Shown: positions 29,444-36,974 of the stretch, piece by piece | How positions within the stretch are numbered: position 1 is the stretch's first letter | How the letters are laid out: every line of letters starts with the position of its first letter | Assembly: GCF_005893125.1 (NCBI RefSeq) | Contig: NZ_VCJS01000016.1 | Span: forward strand, 1 to 64,000 | Length of the DNA: 64,000 bases | Reading direction: 5' to 3' | From: Nonomuraea basaltis | GTDB taxonomy: Bacteria > Actinomycetota > Actinomycetes > Streptosporangiales > Streptosporangiaceae | The notes under the pieces: generated by a model | The model's input: the letters and a program-made list of their open reading frames with translations, nothing else | Database searches by the model: none | Told to the model about the DNA's origin: nothing | Position numbers and translations under genes: made by a program

Positions 29444-29844
29444 GCTGCTGCTCCCGCGTTCTGCGCAACCAGGCGGGCAACACGGCTAGGCATAGTCGGC
29501 GGTACGACCTCGATCCGGTCCCTTCGCAGTTCGTCGTCCGTGCCGACGCGCGCCAGCTCGACCATGTAGCTACCTGAGCAGGCTCCAATGGTCACGGTGG
29601 CGATCCGCCAACCGGCGTTCGCGTAGATGATGAGTTCCGGAGGATGCCAAAGGGGCTCACGGGTTACGGCGATCGTGATTGCGCACCGGTCGGCACGCCG
29701 CTGGATCAGTTGGGCGTTGATGCCTGCCGCTTTCAGATGCCCAAGAACCTGATCAAGGGCCGCGTGGTGCGTGGCGGCTTCCTCCCCGGTAATTGGCTGG
29801 CGGAGCAGGATGCCACCCGATCCTGTGGTGTGTGTGGGCGCCAT
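29440..29844 (-). CDS. Hypothetical protein, 134 aa
   Basis: An alpha/beta protein with QPITGEEAATHHAALDQVLG and strands LIIYANAGWRIATVTIGACS and GSYMVELARVGTDDELRRD. It is the first gene after the XRE gene and has its own upstream motif (GTTGCCC pair at 29885-29901), so it probably starts a separate transcript controlled by that regulator. Its stop overlaps the next gene by ATGA. Confidence 0.6.
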   Translation of the reverse strand: MAPTHTTGSGGILLRQPITGEEAATHHAALDQVLGHLKAAGINAQLIQRRADRCAITIAVTREPLWHPPELIIYANAGWRIATVTIGACSGSYMVELARVGTDDELRRDRIEVVPPTMPSRVARLVAQNAGAAA

Positions 29845-29874
29845 GGTTCGACGCTAGAAGTGGACGTTTTCCAG

Positions 29875-29901
29875 GGGCAATGATGTTGCCCATTGTTGCC
29901 C
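29875..29901. promoter_or_regulatory. GTTGCCC operator pair upstream of 29844
   Basis: GTTGCCCATTGTTGCCC (29885-29901) recurs with one change as GTTGCCCAATGTTGCCC at 31642-31658, in each case just upstream of a gene start in this operon. Here GGGCAA at 29875 adds an inverted arm. The XRE/Scr1 protein between the two sites is the obvious binder. Confidence 0.55.
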
Positions 29902-29905
29902 CTAA

Positions 29906-30772
29906 TCAGTCAGCCCCCTTGGCGGCGGCGATCAGTCGCCGTGCCTGGGCACCGTAGACCGCGATATTCGCCAGGGCCGCGAAGCGTTCCACATAGAGGG
30001 CGATCTCCCACTTTTGCGTTAGCTGAAGATGGCCGGACACCAGTTCAACGCTGACCATCTCGTCATCGAACATGGTGAACCCTTCAACGGGTGCAGCATG
30101 TGGCGAATGGGCTCTTGGCGCACCCAAGGGGACGATCCCGAGCGATACAGACGGCAGGCGTGTGACGTCTTCAAGGTGGGCTAGCTGCGCCTGGAGAATT
30201 TCCCGGCCATACAGCTGATACCTGAGAGCTGCCTCCTCAAGCAGGAACGCGAAGGTGCGTCCCGGCTGCCGGAGAATCGCTTGCCTCGCTAGGCGCTCTT
30301 GGACGGCCGCCGCCACGTCGTCGGCCTGGACATTGTGACGCTGCTGTACGGCCGTGAGAACTGCCGTCGCATAGTCCGCTGTCTGGAGTAACCCGGGGAT
30401 CATTCTCGGCTGATACGTGCGTACGGATGTAGCTCGATCGAAGATCGGGCGCACGCCCTTTTGGGCGGCGCGCAGCCCGGCGCGGTTGATCCGGCGGGAA
30501 TCGGTCCACATCCCGGCTGCCTCGCGACGCGCGGCAAGCAGCTCGTTCGTACGCTCTGGCGACACTCCGCAGGCACGGCACCAAGCCCGCAGGTCTTCAG
30601 CCGAGATCGGGCGTGCTCCACTCTCGATCTTGGACACCTTGGATCGCCCGTGCCATCCGGCAGCCTCGGCCAGCTCATCACCAGTCAGCCCCGCATCCTC
30701 ACGGATCTCGCGGAGCTGACCGGCAAGCGCCTGTCTGGCCTGCTGGGCGCTGGAAGAGGACGACGACGGCAC
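29906..30772 (-). CDS. XRE-family regulator with Scr1 (DUF5753) domain, 288 aa
   Basis: The N-terminal XRE helix-turn-helix (LREIREDAGLTGDELAEAAG, SKVSKIESGARPISAEDLRA) is followed by the DUF5753/Scr1 domain (IFDRATSVRTYQPRMIPGLL, QTADYATAVL, FLLEEAALRYQLYGREILQA, SLGIVPLGAPR, FTMFDDEMVSVELVSG). WhiJ-like proteins of this type, with small partner proteins, regulate development or antibiotic production in Streptomyces. Here it lies in a six-gene minus-strand cluster with short overlaps. Start GTG 30772. Confidence 0.88.
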   Translation of the reverse strand: MPSSSSSSAQQARQALAGQLREIREDAGLTGDELAEAAGWHGRSKVSKIESGARPISAEDLRAWCRACGVSPERTNELLAARREAAGMWTDSRRINRAGLRAAQKGVRPIFDRATSVRTYQPRMIPGLLQTADYATAVLTAVQQRHNVQADDVAAAVQERLARQAILRQPGRTFAFLLEEAALRYQLYGREILQAQLAHLEDVTRLPSVSLGIVPLGAPRAHSPHAAPVEGFTMFDDEMVSVELVSGHLQLTQKWEIALYVERFAALANIAVYGAQARRLIAAAKGAD

Positions 30773-30818
30773 GGCTACCAGTGTGCAGAGTCGGCGCGGT
30801 TACTCGACACGGGGCAGC

Positions 30819-31403
30819 TCACAGCCGGTATTCGTCGTGCGGGATGGCGAGATTCCATACCGCCTCGAACGCTGTCGCACACAGCTCGACCACGCGGGGA
30901 TCGTCGCTGAACTGGTGCCCCACCACTTCCCCGGCACCGTCGAACACCGAGAACCTGACCAGGCGGTTATCGAACACCCAGTAGGGGTTGCCCGGCAGGG
31001 CAAGCGCTGACGACAGATGCCGGGGCAGCCAGCGCAGTTGTTCTCCGGCTGCCAGTTGGAACGCGGGCGCAACCGCGTGCATGTACCTGGTGTAGTCGCT
31101 CACAGGCTCCGAGACGATGCGAGCCCGCCGGACGGCTACGCCTCGCGCGACAGCGGGCGCTACGACATCGACCCATGCATGCGCCTGGGCGTGGTTGATG
31201 AAGTCTCGCCCGGCCTTGAACGCGATGAACCCTGGATCTGACGTCATGTGAGCGTCGTGGATCTCCAGGTGTACGGCTGACGTGGTGCAGTCTGCGAGCA
31301 GCTCAGCGAACGTCGGCTTTTTCTCGATGGGTCCGAATATCTTCATCGGGCCGGGGGTGCTGCCCTTCGGCGAACCGGCGCTTTCCGCGTTCGTAGCTCC
31401 CAC
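30819..31403 (-). CDS. DUF6879-family protein, 194 aa
   Basis: The body matches the DUF6879 pattern: FAELLADCTTSAVHLEIHDA, VRRARIVSEPVSDYTRYMHA, VAPAFQLAAGEQLRWLPRHL, WVFDNRLVRFSVFDGAGEVV and FEAVWNLAIPHDEY. These proteins are typically encoded next to Scr1-type XRE regulators. GTG 31403 with GGAGG six bases ahead is chosen although it overlaps the previous gene by 101 bp; ATG 31346 is the alternative. Function unproven. Confidence 0.8.
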   Translation of the reverse strand: MGATNAESAGSPKGSTPGPMKIFGPIEKKPTFAELLADCTTSAVHLEIHDAHMTSDPGFIAFKAGRDFINHAQAHAWVDVVAPAVARGVAVRRARIVSEPVSDYTRYMHAVAPAFQLAAGEQLRWLPRHLSSALALPGNPYWVFDNRLVRFSVFDGAGEVVGHQFSDDPRVVELCATAFEAVWNLAIPHDEYRL

Positions 31404-31620
31404 TGACCGCCTCCATGATGATTTCCGCCATGGCGGCCGGAAGCATCACAACCGCCTCGGTGTCCTTGATCCTGCTGTCGGAGTTGATCCACGCGAGGAT
31501 GTCAGGATCTGTCACCAGGTCGCCCTGGAAATAGAAGTTGCCCGTCTCCGGATCTACGAACACTGCCGGACAGTCGTCGGTGGCGTTGTTCGGGTCTACG
31601 CCCACGAACTCTAGCCGCAT
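31303..31620 (-). CDS. Hypothetical protein, 105 aa, first gene of the Scr1-type cluster
   Basis: MRLEFVGVDPNNATDDCPAV, FVDPETGNFYFQGDLVTDP and AVVMLPAAMAEIIMEAVSGS suggest a small beta-rich protein of the kind found upstream of DUF6879 genes. ATG 31620 has a GGGAGAGG ribosome site 3 bases ahead, better than the longer in-frame start at 31698. The GTTGCCC operator pair at 31642-31658 lies just upstream. Confidence 0.65.
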   Translation of the reverse strand: MRLEFVGVDPNNATDDCPAVFVDPETGNFYFQGDLVTDPDILAWINSDSRIKDTEAVVMLPAAMAEIIMEAVSGSYERGKRRFAEGQHPRPDEDIRTHREKADVR

Positions 31621-31641
31621 GTGCCTCTCCCTACTGGTGGA

Positions 31642-31658
31642 GTTGCCCAATGTTGCCC
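31642..31658. promoter_or_regulatory. GTTGCCC operator pair upstream of 31620
   Basis: GTTGCCCAATGTTGCCC: two GTTGCCC units 10 bp apart, 22 bases before the ATG at 31620. It matches the site at 29885-29901 in 16 of 17 bases. Confidence 0.55.
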
Positions 31659-31892
31659 TGTCACGGTGAGCCTGTGCCCGGTGGGACTGGAGCGTCAAGG
31701 GAAGAGTTCGGTATCGCCTTCGGGCGGCGTTACAACGCGACCGCTCGGCCCTTCCGATGGAAGTTCACCCGGCCGACCTCGAGGACCTGCTGGCCCGGAT
31801 CGAGCGACACGAAACAGAAAGAGCACAACTCCCATCAGCCTGCCGCACTCGCCCCAGCCGCGTAACCCCGAAGGACTTCCAGCGAAGACCAC

Positions 31893-32372
31893 TTAGCTCG
31901 GCGCAGGAGGGCAACGGCCAAGCAGTTCCGCGAGCGGCCCGCGCACATCAACGGGATACAGGTTCAGCTGCTCGAACTCGGCGGCCGTCACCCATTTGAG
32001 CTCGAAGCTGTTGTCCGGCCCGTGCTCCACAGCCTCCTCGCCGGAGAGCGACGGGACGCCGATGACATCACGCATGAGGAAGTAGAAGGCAGGCCGGCCA
32101 TTGTGTGAGCTGGCGAAGAGCAACCGATCGATCTTCCCGGTGAGAGTCGTCTCCTCACGGAGTTCACGAACTGCCGCACTCTCTGACGACTCGCCATTCT
32201 CCACATGGCCCCCAGGAAGAACCGCGTAGTGGTGCCCGGGACACGCCGACCCCCGCCAGCCTCCGGCGTCGCACATGACGCAGGTCACGCCGGGGCTGCG
32301 CCGGAGGAACCGTTTGATGACCAGGACTCGGATACCGTCGACGACCACGGCAACCGCTCGGGGGATCGGCAT
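31893..32372 (-). CDS. NUDIX hydrolase, 159 aa
   Basis: The Nudix box GGHVENGESSESAAVRELRE followed by ET (about 53-75) is complete, including the RExxE metal site. A CMCDAGGWRGSACPGHHYAV segment before the box has two or three Cys and a His that may bind zinc. The family hydrolyses nucleoside diphosphate derivatives; the substrate cannot be read off. ATG 32372. It is convergent with a short stretch (31659-31892) in which I see no gene. Confidence 0.85.
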   Translation of the reverse strand: MPIPRAVAVVVDGIRVLVIKRFLRRSPGVTCVMCDAGGWRGSACPGHHYAVLPGGHVENGESSESAAVRELREETTLTGKIDRLLFASSHNGRPAFYFLMRDVIGVPSLSGEEAVEHGPDNSFELKWVTAAEFEQLNLYPVDVRGPLAELLGRCPPAPS

Positions 32373-32450
32373 GAAATGGATCCTACGATTCGGCCCAGCA
32401 GAGCCGGATGAGTTCCGCAGGCCCGTCGATCAAAAACTGTACGCCGAGCT

Positions 32451-33129
32451 CTAACGAATGGGGTAAGCGTCCTCAAGCTCGTGACGGTCCCCGGGAAGCA
32501 CGGATTCGACCACGACCCAGGGCTTGCCCGTCGCGTCGCAGCCGACGGCGTAGACGGTCAACAGCGCAGCCGAGCTCTTGACGTCGAGCAGGGGCGCACT
32601 CCTCCTTGGTGGGATTGCGCGCGGTGATGTGCTCAACGATGTGATCGAGCGCGGTGCGAGTCGCAGCCTCGACGTACCGGCGAACGCCCTGCTTCAACTC
32701 TTCCGATCCAGCAAGCGCCGTACCTTGGGCCGTGGAAACCGGCAGCCAGGTTGAGGAGATCTCGGTCGGCTCGTTGTCATGCTCGACCAGGAAACGCCGC
32801 AGTACAACCGGCGCCTTGGGCTTGATCCCCAGATAGGAGGCGATCCTGTTCGGGGCCGGCACCTCCTCAGCCGAGAGCAGCCGACTGGAAACCTGGACCT
32901 CTTTCCGATCAAGGAGTTCCCGCCCAGCCCTCACCTGCTGCCCCGTGGGGATCGCGGGGCGACCGCGCACGAACCGCCCCTTGCCCTGATGGGTCACGAT
33001 CCAGCCCTGATCGCGCAGGACACTGAGCGCCTTGACGACAGTCGGGCGCGCCATCGCGAATTCGGCCATGAGCTGGTGTTCGCTGGGCAGCAGGGCTTCA
33101 GCCAGGGCAAAGTCAGCGAGTACTGACAA
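32451..33129 (-). pseudogene. GntR/UTRA regulator, frameshifted
   Basis: GntR winged helix LLPSEHQLMAEFAMARPTVV, KALSVLRDQGWIVTHQGKGR, then a UTRA effector domain (VVLRRFLVEHDNEPTEISST, WLPVSTAQGTALAG). Near 32605 the frame breaks and SAALLTVYAVGCDATGKPWV, VVESVLPGDRHELEDAYPIR continues in another frame to a stop at 32451. The extreme N-terminus of the winged helix is also atypical (TTG start). Probably inactive. Confidence 0.65.
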
Positions 33130-33227
33130 GCCCGGCTTGGTGGCTCAGCAGCCGTCGTATGGCATGAACGCTGGACCACCAAGTCCTACAGACGCCTTTC
33201 CCTCGCGCGAAGGCTCTGGTTAAAGCA

Positions 33228-33262
33228 GCCTTCGGCGGGGGCGCTCCGGCTCCGGGATAACT
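33228..33262 (+). repeat. Dispersed GC-rich repeat, copy 2
   Basis: GCCTTCGGCGGGGGCGCTCC followed by GGCTCCGGGATAAC. Near-identical to the copy at 33747-33783. Confidence 0.45.
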
Positions 33263-33293
33263 GCGCCCGCTACTCGGGCCACGTCAGTAACGG

Positions 33294-33698
33294 TCACTCG
33301 GACAACGGCCAATAGAGCTCATAGGCCAGCGCCGCTCCTACCGCGATCGACAGCGGCCAGAGCGGTACGAGCCAAAGCGCTACCAAGCGAGCGCCCCGCC
33401 GCCGTCGCGGAATGAACGAGATCATCGCACCCAGCAGGACGCATGCGATCGGCGCCAAGATCCATGCATAGAAGAGGACGCTGCCCAATGCGCTGACAGG
33501 AGCACATTCCCTGGTCTCGTACTCCGTCAGTGGGTCGAGACCGCATGCTTTGTTCTCCAGGACGGACACTGCCATCCATGCGAAGACGTCCATCGCCCAG
33601 AGGACACCAGAGACTACGGCCACGCCCACAATCGCTGGAACCAGAGATCGAGATCCGGAAGCGCTCGGCGGAACCGTTGCGGTGCGCGGATTGACCAT
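33294..33698 (-). CDS. Small membrane protein, 134 aa
   Basis: Three probable membrane helices (LVPAIVGVAVVSGVLWAMDV; SALGSVLFYAWILAPIACVL; LVALWLVPLWPLSIAVGAAL). A basic RRRRGAR loop lies before the last helix. An extracytoplasmic loop ENKACGLDPLTEYETRECAP contains two Cys that could form a disulphide. No family recognised. ATG 33698. Confidence 0.6.
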   Translation of the reverse strand: MVNPRTATVPPSASGSRSLVPAIVGVAVVSGVLWAMDVFAWMAVSVLENKACGLDPLTEYETRECAPVSALGSVLFYAWILAPIACVLLGAMISFIPRRRRGARLVALWLVPLWPLSIAVGAALAYELYWPLSE

Positions 33699-33746
33699 GA
33701 GTGGACTCTAGGGCGCGGATCTTCAGACGATCAATGCCCAGTCTGA

Positions 33747-33783
33747 GGCCTCCGGCGGGGCGCTCCGGCTCCGGGATGATCAG
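33747..33783 (+). repeat. Dispersed GC-rich repeat, copy 3
   Basis: GGCCTCCGGCGGGGCGCTCC followed by GGCTCCGGGATGATCAG, the longest copy, lying just upstream of the gene at 33822. A third, diverged copy is at 27950. Confidence 0.45.
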
Positions 33784-33821
33784 TCCGACGGGGTCGGCGC
33801 GTCGCGCGACAGAATGAACCC

Positions 33822-34199
33822 ATGGCGCAGCCCAGTGAGGACGAGGTGATGCTCAGGGGAGCATGGAGGCTCCTGCGTGACGCTCTTGAGCATCTGGCCT
33901 GGCCTGCCGCCGATCAGATCGCCTGGCGCGGATCTGTCATGCACCCTGACGAACTGGCCCTTGATTTCGATCATGCGTACGGGGTGTCGTGGATGTCCCG
34001 GGAGTCCGGGTGGATCAGCGACGATTTGTCGAGACATCTCGACGGGATCGACCGGCTCACCGGTGAACTGACAGACGAAGGCCCGGGGCGGTTCATGGAG
34101 CGCCGAGGGGTTGCAGAGGCATCCCACATGGCGGCGCTTGAGAGTGCTGGCCTGTCACGCTTTGGCACTCATGCCGACGGTCCCATGGGAGACGACTGA
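33822..34199 (+). CDS. Hypothetical protein, 125 aa
   Basis: A soluble acidic protein: EDEVMLRGAWRLLRDALEHL, MHPDELALDFDHAYGVSWMS, WISDDLSRHLDGIDRLTGEL. The size and acidity resemble immunity proteins of polymorphic-toxin islands, but no toxin gene is nearby, so this stays a guess. ATG 33822. Confidence 0.5.
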   Translation: MAQPSEDEVMLRGAWRLLRDALEHLAWPAADQIAWRGSVMHPDELALDFDHAYGVSWMSRESGWISDDLSRHLDGIDRLTGELTDEGPGRFMERRGVAEASHMAALESAGLSRFGTHADGPMGDD

Positions 34200-34274
34200 G
34201 CACAGCCGTCCGCTGCAACGCCAGTCGCTTCGGGATGCCGATATGCGCAGCGATCAAGAATGTGATGATGGTCC

Positions 34275-34634
34275 ATGAGCTACGACCTCGCCGTCCTCGG
34301 CATGAGCGGTCCTGTCGATGCCGAGACGGCTCGTCAGATGTTCGATCGTTGTAATTCTGCACGACGCCATCTGGAAGGGGAACTCGATGAGCGAATCGTC
34401 GCCTTCTACGAAGAGTTGCGCGCGCATTTCCCCGACGACCCGCCTTACGGACCCGAGAGTCCGTGGATGTCGATGCCCTTATCCGTTGGCATCGACCATG
34501 TCATCATGCACCTGAGTCACTCGGACCGGAGCACTCCCGTGCTTGAAAAGATCATGGAGTTGGCGACGCTTCATGGCCTGGTTGTCTATGATCCGCAATT
34601 CGAAGAGGTGTTCGTCTGCGGTGAAGGCGGCTAG
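34275..34634 (+). CDS. Hypothetical protein, 119 aa
   Basis: MSYDLAVLGMSGPVDAETAR, FYEELRAHFPDDPPYGPESP, VGIDHVIMHLSHSDRSTPVL, LATLHGLVVYDPQFEEVFV. An alpha/beta pattern seen in small immunity-like or regulatory proteins of actinomycetes; family not certain. It is an undamaged gene amid relics. ATG 34275. Confidence 0.55.
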   Translation: MSYDLAVLGMSGPVDAETARQMFDRCNSARRHLEGELDERIVAFYEELRAHFPDDPPYGPESPWMSMPLSVGIDHVIMHLSHSDRSTPVLEKIMELATLHGLVVYDPQFEEVFVCGEGG

Positions 34635-34657
34635 ACGACGGGATGTGGGCTTGAGAT

Positions 34658-34686
34658 GCCGTGCAATATGCGTGCAATGATCATGG
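34658..34686 (+). repeat. Degenerate attachment module, copy A
   Basis: GCCGTGCAATATGCGTGCAA continues TGATCATGG. It contains CGTGCAAT twice with an 11-bp period. A 29-bp near-copy (3 mismatches) lies at 36946-36974, beyond attR. About 70 bp further on, CTGTAAA-type anticodon-like sequence (GCTGTAAAACCGTC) also recurs after copy B, so the whole module seems duplicated. Confidence 0.5.
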
Positions 34687-34945
34687 TGTCGGGAACGGTG
34701 TGACACCCCAACACCGCAGCTCAGACCCTATGCCGTAGCGGAAATGGTCACGCGCTGTAAAACCGTCAGCAGTCCAGCTCATGCCCGTGGCCTGGCCGTA
34801 AAGACAGTGGACCGCAGGGAGTAGTAGTCCCTTACGGACGGACCACTACATGCTTTGACCTGCGGCGCAGCGCGCAAGGCAGATGTCGCCGAAATCCTCC
34901 AAGCTGGTGATGCCCTGGCGATCAACTGCTAAGTACCCTCGACGG

Positions 34946-35392
34946 GTGATCGATCACGGCATCGAGTTTCCTCAGTACCGCCTGCATGTTGTTCCCGCGG
35001 TCGTCGCCCTTGCGAGCCCGTCTTGGCAACGTGAGGTGTGGCTGAACCCCGATCAGTTCGAAGATCTCGACTATGTGGTGCACGTCCTCTTCGACGATTT
35101 CTGCGATGCACGTGCTCCACAGTTCTGGTTGGGAACGAGCCTGCGCACAGATGAGGAGGTCTCGTTGATGGCCGACCTCGGCGCTGCCTACTCCGAAGTA
35201 CAGGAGTCGGTGGGCGCCACCGCCAGGGACGAGGCGTATTTGGAATCGCCCGGTTGGCCGGCTGTGGTAGCGGCAGCAGCGCGACTGGCGCAGGTGCTGG
35301 TCACGAACGACCTCACCGCTTTGAGCGAGCTGCATGACGCCGGGCATCGCTGGCCGCCACCAACCAACTTGGCCATGCCCGAGCCGTCGTGA
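34946..35392 (+). CDS. SCO4402-like hypothetical protein, 148 aa
   Basis: IEFPQYRLHVVPAVVALASP, QREVWLNPDQFEDLDYVVHV, LFDDFC and SLMADLGAAYSEVQESVGAT follow the pattern of a widespread actinomycete family (SCO4402 type) of unknown function. The start GTG 34946 (VIDHGIEFP) is chosen since upstream residues are not family-like. Confidence 0.6.
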   Translation: MIDHGIEFPQYRLHVVPAVVALASPSWQREVWLNPDQFEDLDYVVHVLFDDFCDARAPQFWLGTSLRTDEEVSLMADLGAAYSEVQESVGATARDEAYLESPGWPAVVAAAARLAQVLVTNDLTALSELHDAGHRWPPPTNLAMPEPS

Positions 35393-35507
35393 CAGCACTG
35401 TGCGGCATCAGCCCGGGACCAGACCAATGACGAGGTCAGAGGCCTGATGCGGTAAGGAACGTCAGCCCGCTGTAAAGCCGTACCCTACGGCCATACACTC
35501 GTGTGCC

Positions 35508-35945
35508 ATGGCGATCGACACGTCGGGCGATCTCTGGCGGGGTGAGGACTTCGAGGATCTCGCCGACCTTCTCCGCGAGTACCAGCCGGGTGGCTACGCC
35601 GTCCAGCAAGTGAGTGAGGCAGTGTGCGCCCGATGCGCTGGCAAGCACTTCAACGTCATGGCCGATGACGGTGAAGGTTGCGTACAACGTATCTGTGTCG
35701 CCTGCGGGGACGCCTCTTATATTGCCGACAGTGCCGACTACGTGGATGAGGCTGACCTCGGCGAATGTGCTTGCCCATGTGGAGGCGAGAAGTTCGCTGT
35801 AGCAGTCGGGTTCGCCTTCCGCGGTGACGGTGAAGTGCGTTGGGTCAGCATTGGCTTGCGCTGCCTGAGGGACGGAAGCCTAGGCGTATACGCGGACTGG
35901 AAGATCGACTACAGTCCCACCACTCACCTGCTGGAACTGACCTGA
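35508..35945 (+). CDS. Cys-rich hypothetical protein, 145 aa
   Basis: Three CxxC-type pairs (AVCARCAGKHF, RICVACGDASY, GECACPCGGEKF) suggest a zinc-ribbon fold, followed by a beta-rich C-terminus (AVAVGFAFRGDGEVRWVSIG). Similar small proteins occur widely in Streptomyces without known function. ATG 35508. Confidence 0.6.
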   Translation: MAIDTSGDLWRGEDFEDLADLLREYQPGGYAVQQVSEAVCARCAGKHFNVMADDGEGCVQRICVACGDASYIADSADYVDEADLGECACPCGGEKFAVAVGFAFRGDGEVRWVSIGLRCLRDGSLGVYADWKIDYSPTTHLLELT

Positions 35946-36088
35946 TCGCACCGCTCTACTGCGACACCTAACCGCACCATGCTCCTCCCACAAGATCCGG
36001 AACATACGCGGAACGGGAGGGGGAGCGCTTGATCACGCCGGTGCTCCCCCGCAGGTCACGACGCATGCCGCAGACGAAGGCAACATCC

Positions 36089-36134
36089 ACTTTTAATCCG
36101 TAGGTTCCGGGTTCGAATCCCGGGCGCCCCACCA
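36089..36134 (+). repeat. attR: second copy of the tRNA-Lys 3' half
   Basis: ACTTTTAATCCGTAGGTTCC and the T-arm and acceptor 3' strand through CCA repeat 6471-6516 with 3 changes in 46. The last acceptor base is C, pairing with G1 of the intact tRNA, so this copy probably is the original chromosomal 3' end. No 5' half of a tRNA precedes it. Confidence 0.75.
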
Positions 36135-36202
36135 GCCCAAACACCTCTCCACCGTGCACGACCCCGCTTGCAGTGTCAGTGCCGTGCGGTACACATCTCC
36201 GC

Positions 36203-36859
36203 ATGAAGAATGTGCACGAGGTGGCCGCCGCCCTCCCTCCCGTCGAGGTCCTGCGCGACCACTGCCGCGCTCTTGCCATGGTGGATGCCATACGTATCCC
36301 GGAGTGGGAGTACCGCGAGTACTCTTTCGACTCCCGCTGGGCGCCGGGGGAGGAGATGGCCTCGTGGCGCAGCGGTGCGGGCGACGACTATTCCATCGTG
36401 TTCTGCCCTGCTGGCGTTTACATCCGCGGTTTTGACCACGAGTCGCCCGTTTCGCCGTTCGCCAGCGATGACCTTCGCCCCTGGCCGGGCGTGGTCGACG
36501 ACGTTCCCGAGGTGTTCAGACCGCAGCTCGACGAGGTGGCGTTCACACTCGAGGACGTCCCGCTCATCACCTGCTGCCTGTGGCGCACCACATCGGACGA
36601 CCGCTGGCGCACTGGGCGCGCCACCTACGAGAGGGACGGCTCGGACCAGATGTTCGACCTGCTCATCGATCGTTCACCGGCAGCTTACGTGGCATGGGCG
36701 GCCACTGACGAGGAGGAGCCGCCCGTGCCGGTGGAGCCGGTCGCCCACATCTTCGCGCTCCGGCCGCTAACAGAAGAGGTCGTCAGAGCGCTTAACCCGG
36801 AGATCGGCCTGCGCAACGTCCATGCCGACCTCCAAGAGATCGGCTACCCGCTCGAGTAA
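36203..36859 (+). CDS. Hypothetical protein, 218 aa
   Basis: A soluble protein with Trp/Asp-rich strands: WEYREYSFDSRWAPGEEMAS, YSIVFCPAGVYIRGFDHESP, VFRPQLDEVAFTLEDVPLIT and VEPVAHIFALRPLTEEVVRA. It begins 69 bp right of attR and may be chromosomal. The start ATG 36203 is preferred over 36173, which would lack a ribosome site. Family not recognised. Confidence 0.6.
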   Translation: MKNVHEVAAALPPVEVLRDHCRALAMVDAIRIPEWEYREYSFDSRWAPGEEMASWRSGAGDDYSIVFCPAGVYIRGFDHESPVSPFASDDLRPWPGVVDDVPEVFRPQLDEVAFTLEDVPLITCCLWRTTSDDRWRTGRATYERDGSDQMFDLLIDRSPAAYVAWAATDEEEPPVPVEPVAHIFALRPLTEEVVRALNPEIGLRNVHADLQEIGYPLE

Positions 36860-36945
36860 CACGAGTGCGGTTTGCTCCGTGACGCGGGGCACACCACACA
36901 TGGGATAGACGCAGCCAAAATCACTGTGGATCATTTCCGCCAGTC

Positions 36946-36974
36946 GCCGTGCCATATACGTTCAATGATCATGG
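36946..36974 (+). repeat. Degenerate attachment module, copy B
   Basis: GCCGTGCCATATACGTTCAA continues TGATCATGG, matching 34658-34686 in 26 of 29 positions and keeping the 11-bp period. GCTGTAAACCATC follows about 65 bp later. The remaining 36975-37365 has no gene that I can support. Confidence 0.45.

Larger units (their letters stand above)
6517..36134. mobile_element. 29.6-kb integrated island at tRNA-Lys
   Basis: Bounded by the tRNA-Lys 3'-end repeats. Contents that support the call are an integrase stump next to attL, a Tn3-type resolvase and terminal repeat, IS4/IS701/IS21 fragments, a toxin-antitoxin pair, an Scr1-type regulator operon, tRNA-like relics and many frameshifted genes. 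No conjugation, replication or excision module survives, so it is probably immobile and built by successive insertions and deletions. Internal relics at 19808-19952 and 23521-23582 suggest nested older elements. Confidence 0.65.

Noticed and set aside
33822-34634. Immunity genes of a polymorphic toxin system
   Set aside because: Size and acidity fit, but no toxin, RHS or secretion gene is nearby, so the idea has no support beyond resemblance.
34740-34770. Possible tRNA-Tyr from the CTGTAAA-like sequence
   Set aside because: Neither the anticodon stem nor D and T arms form; only the anticodon-loop-like heptamer is present, so it is at most an attachment relic.
36089-36134. A second functional tRNA-Lys
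   Set aside because: Only the 3' half is present; no D-arm or 5' acceptor strand precedes it.
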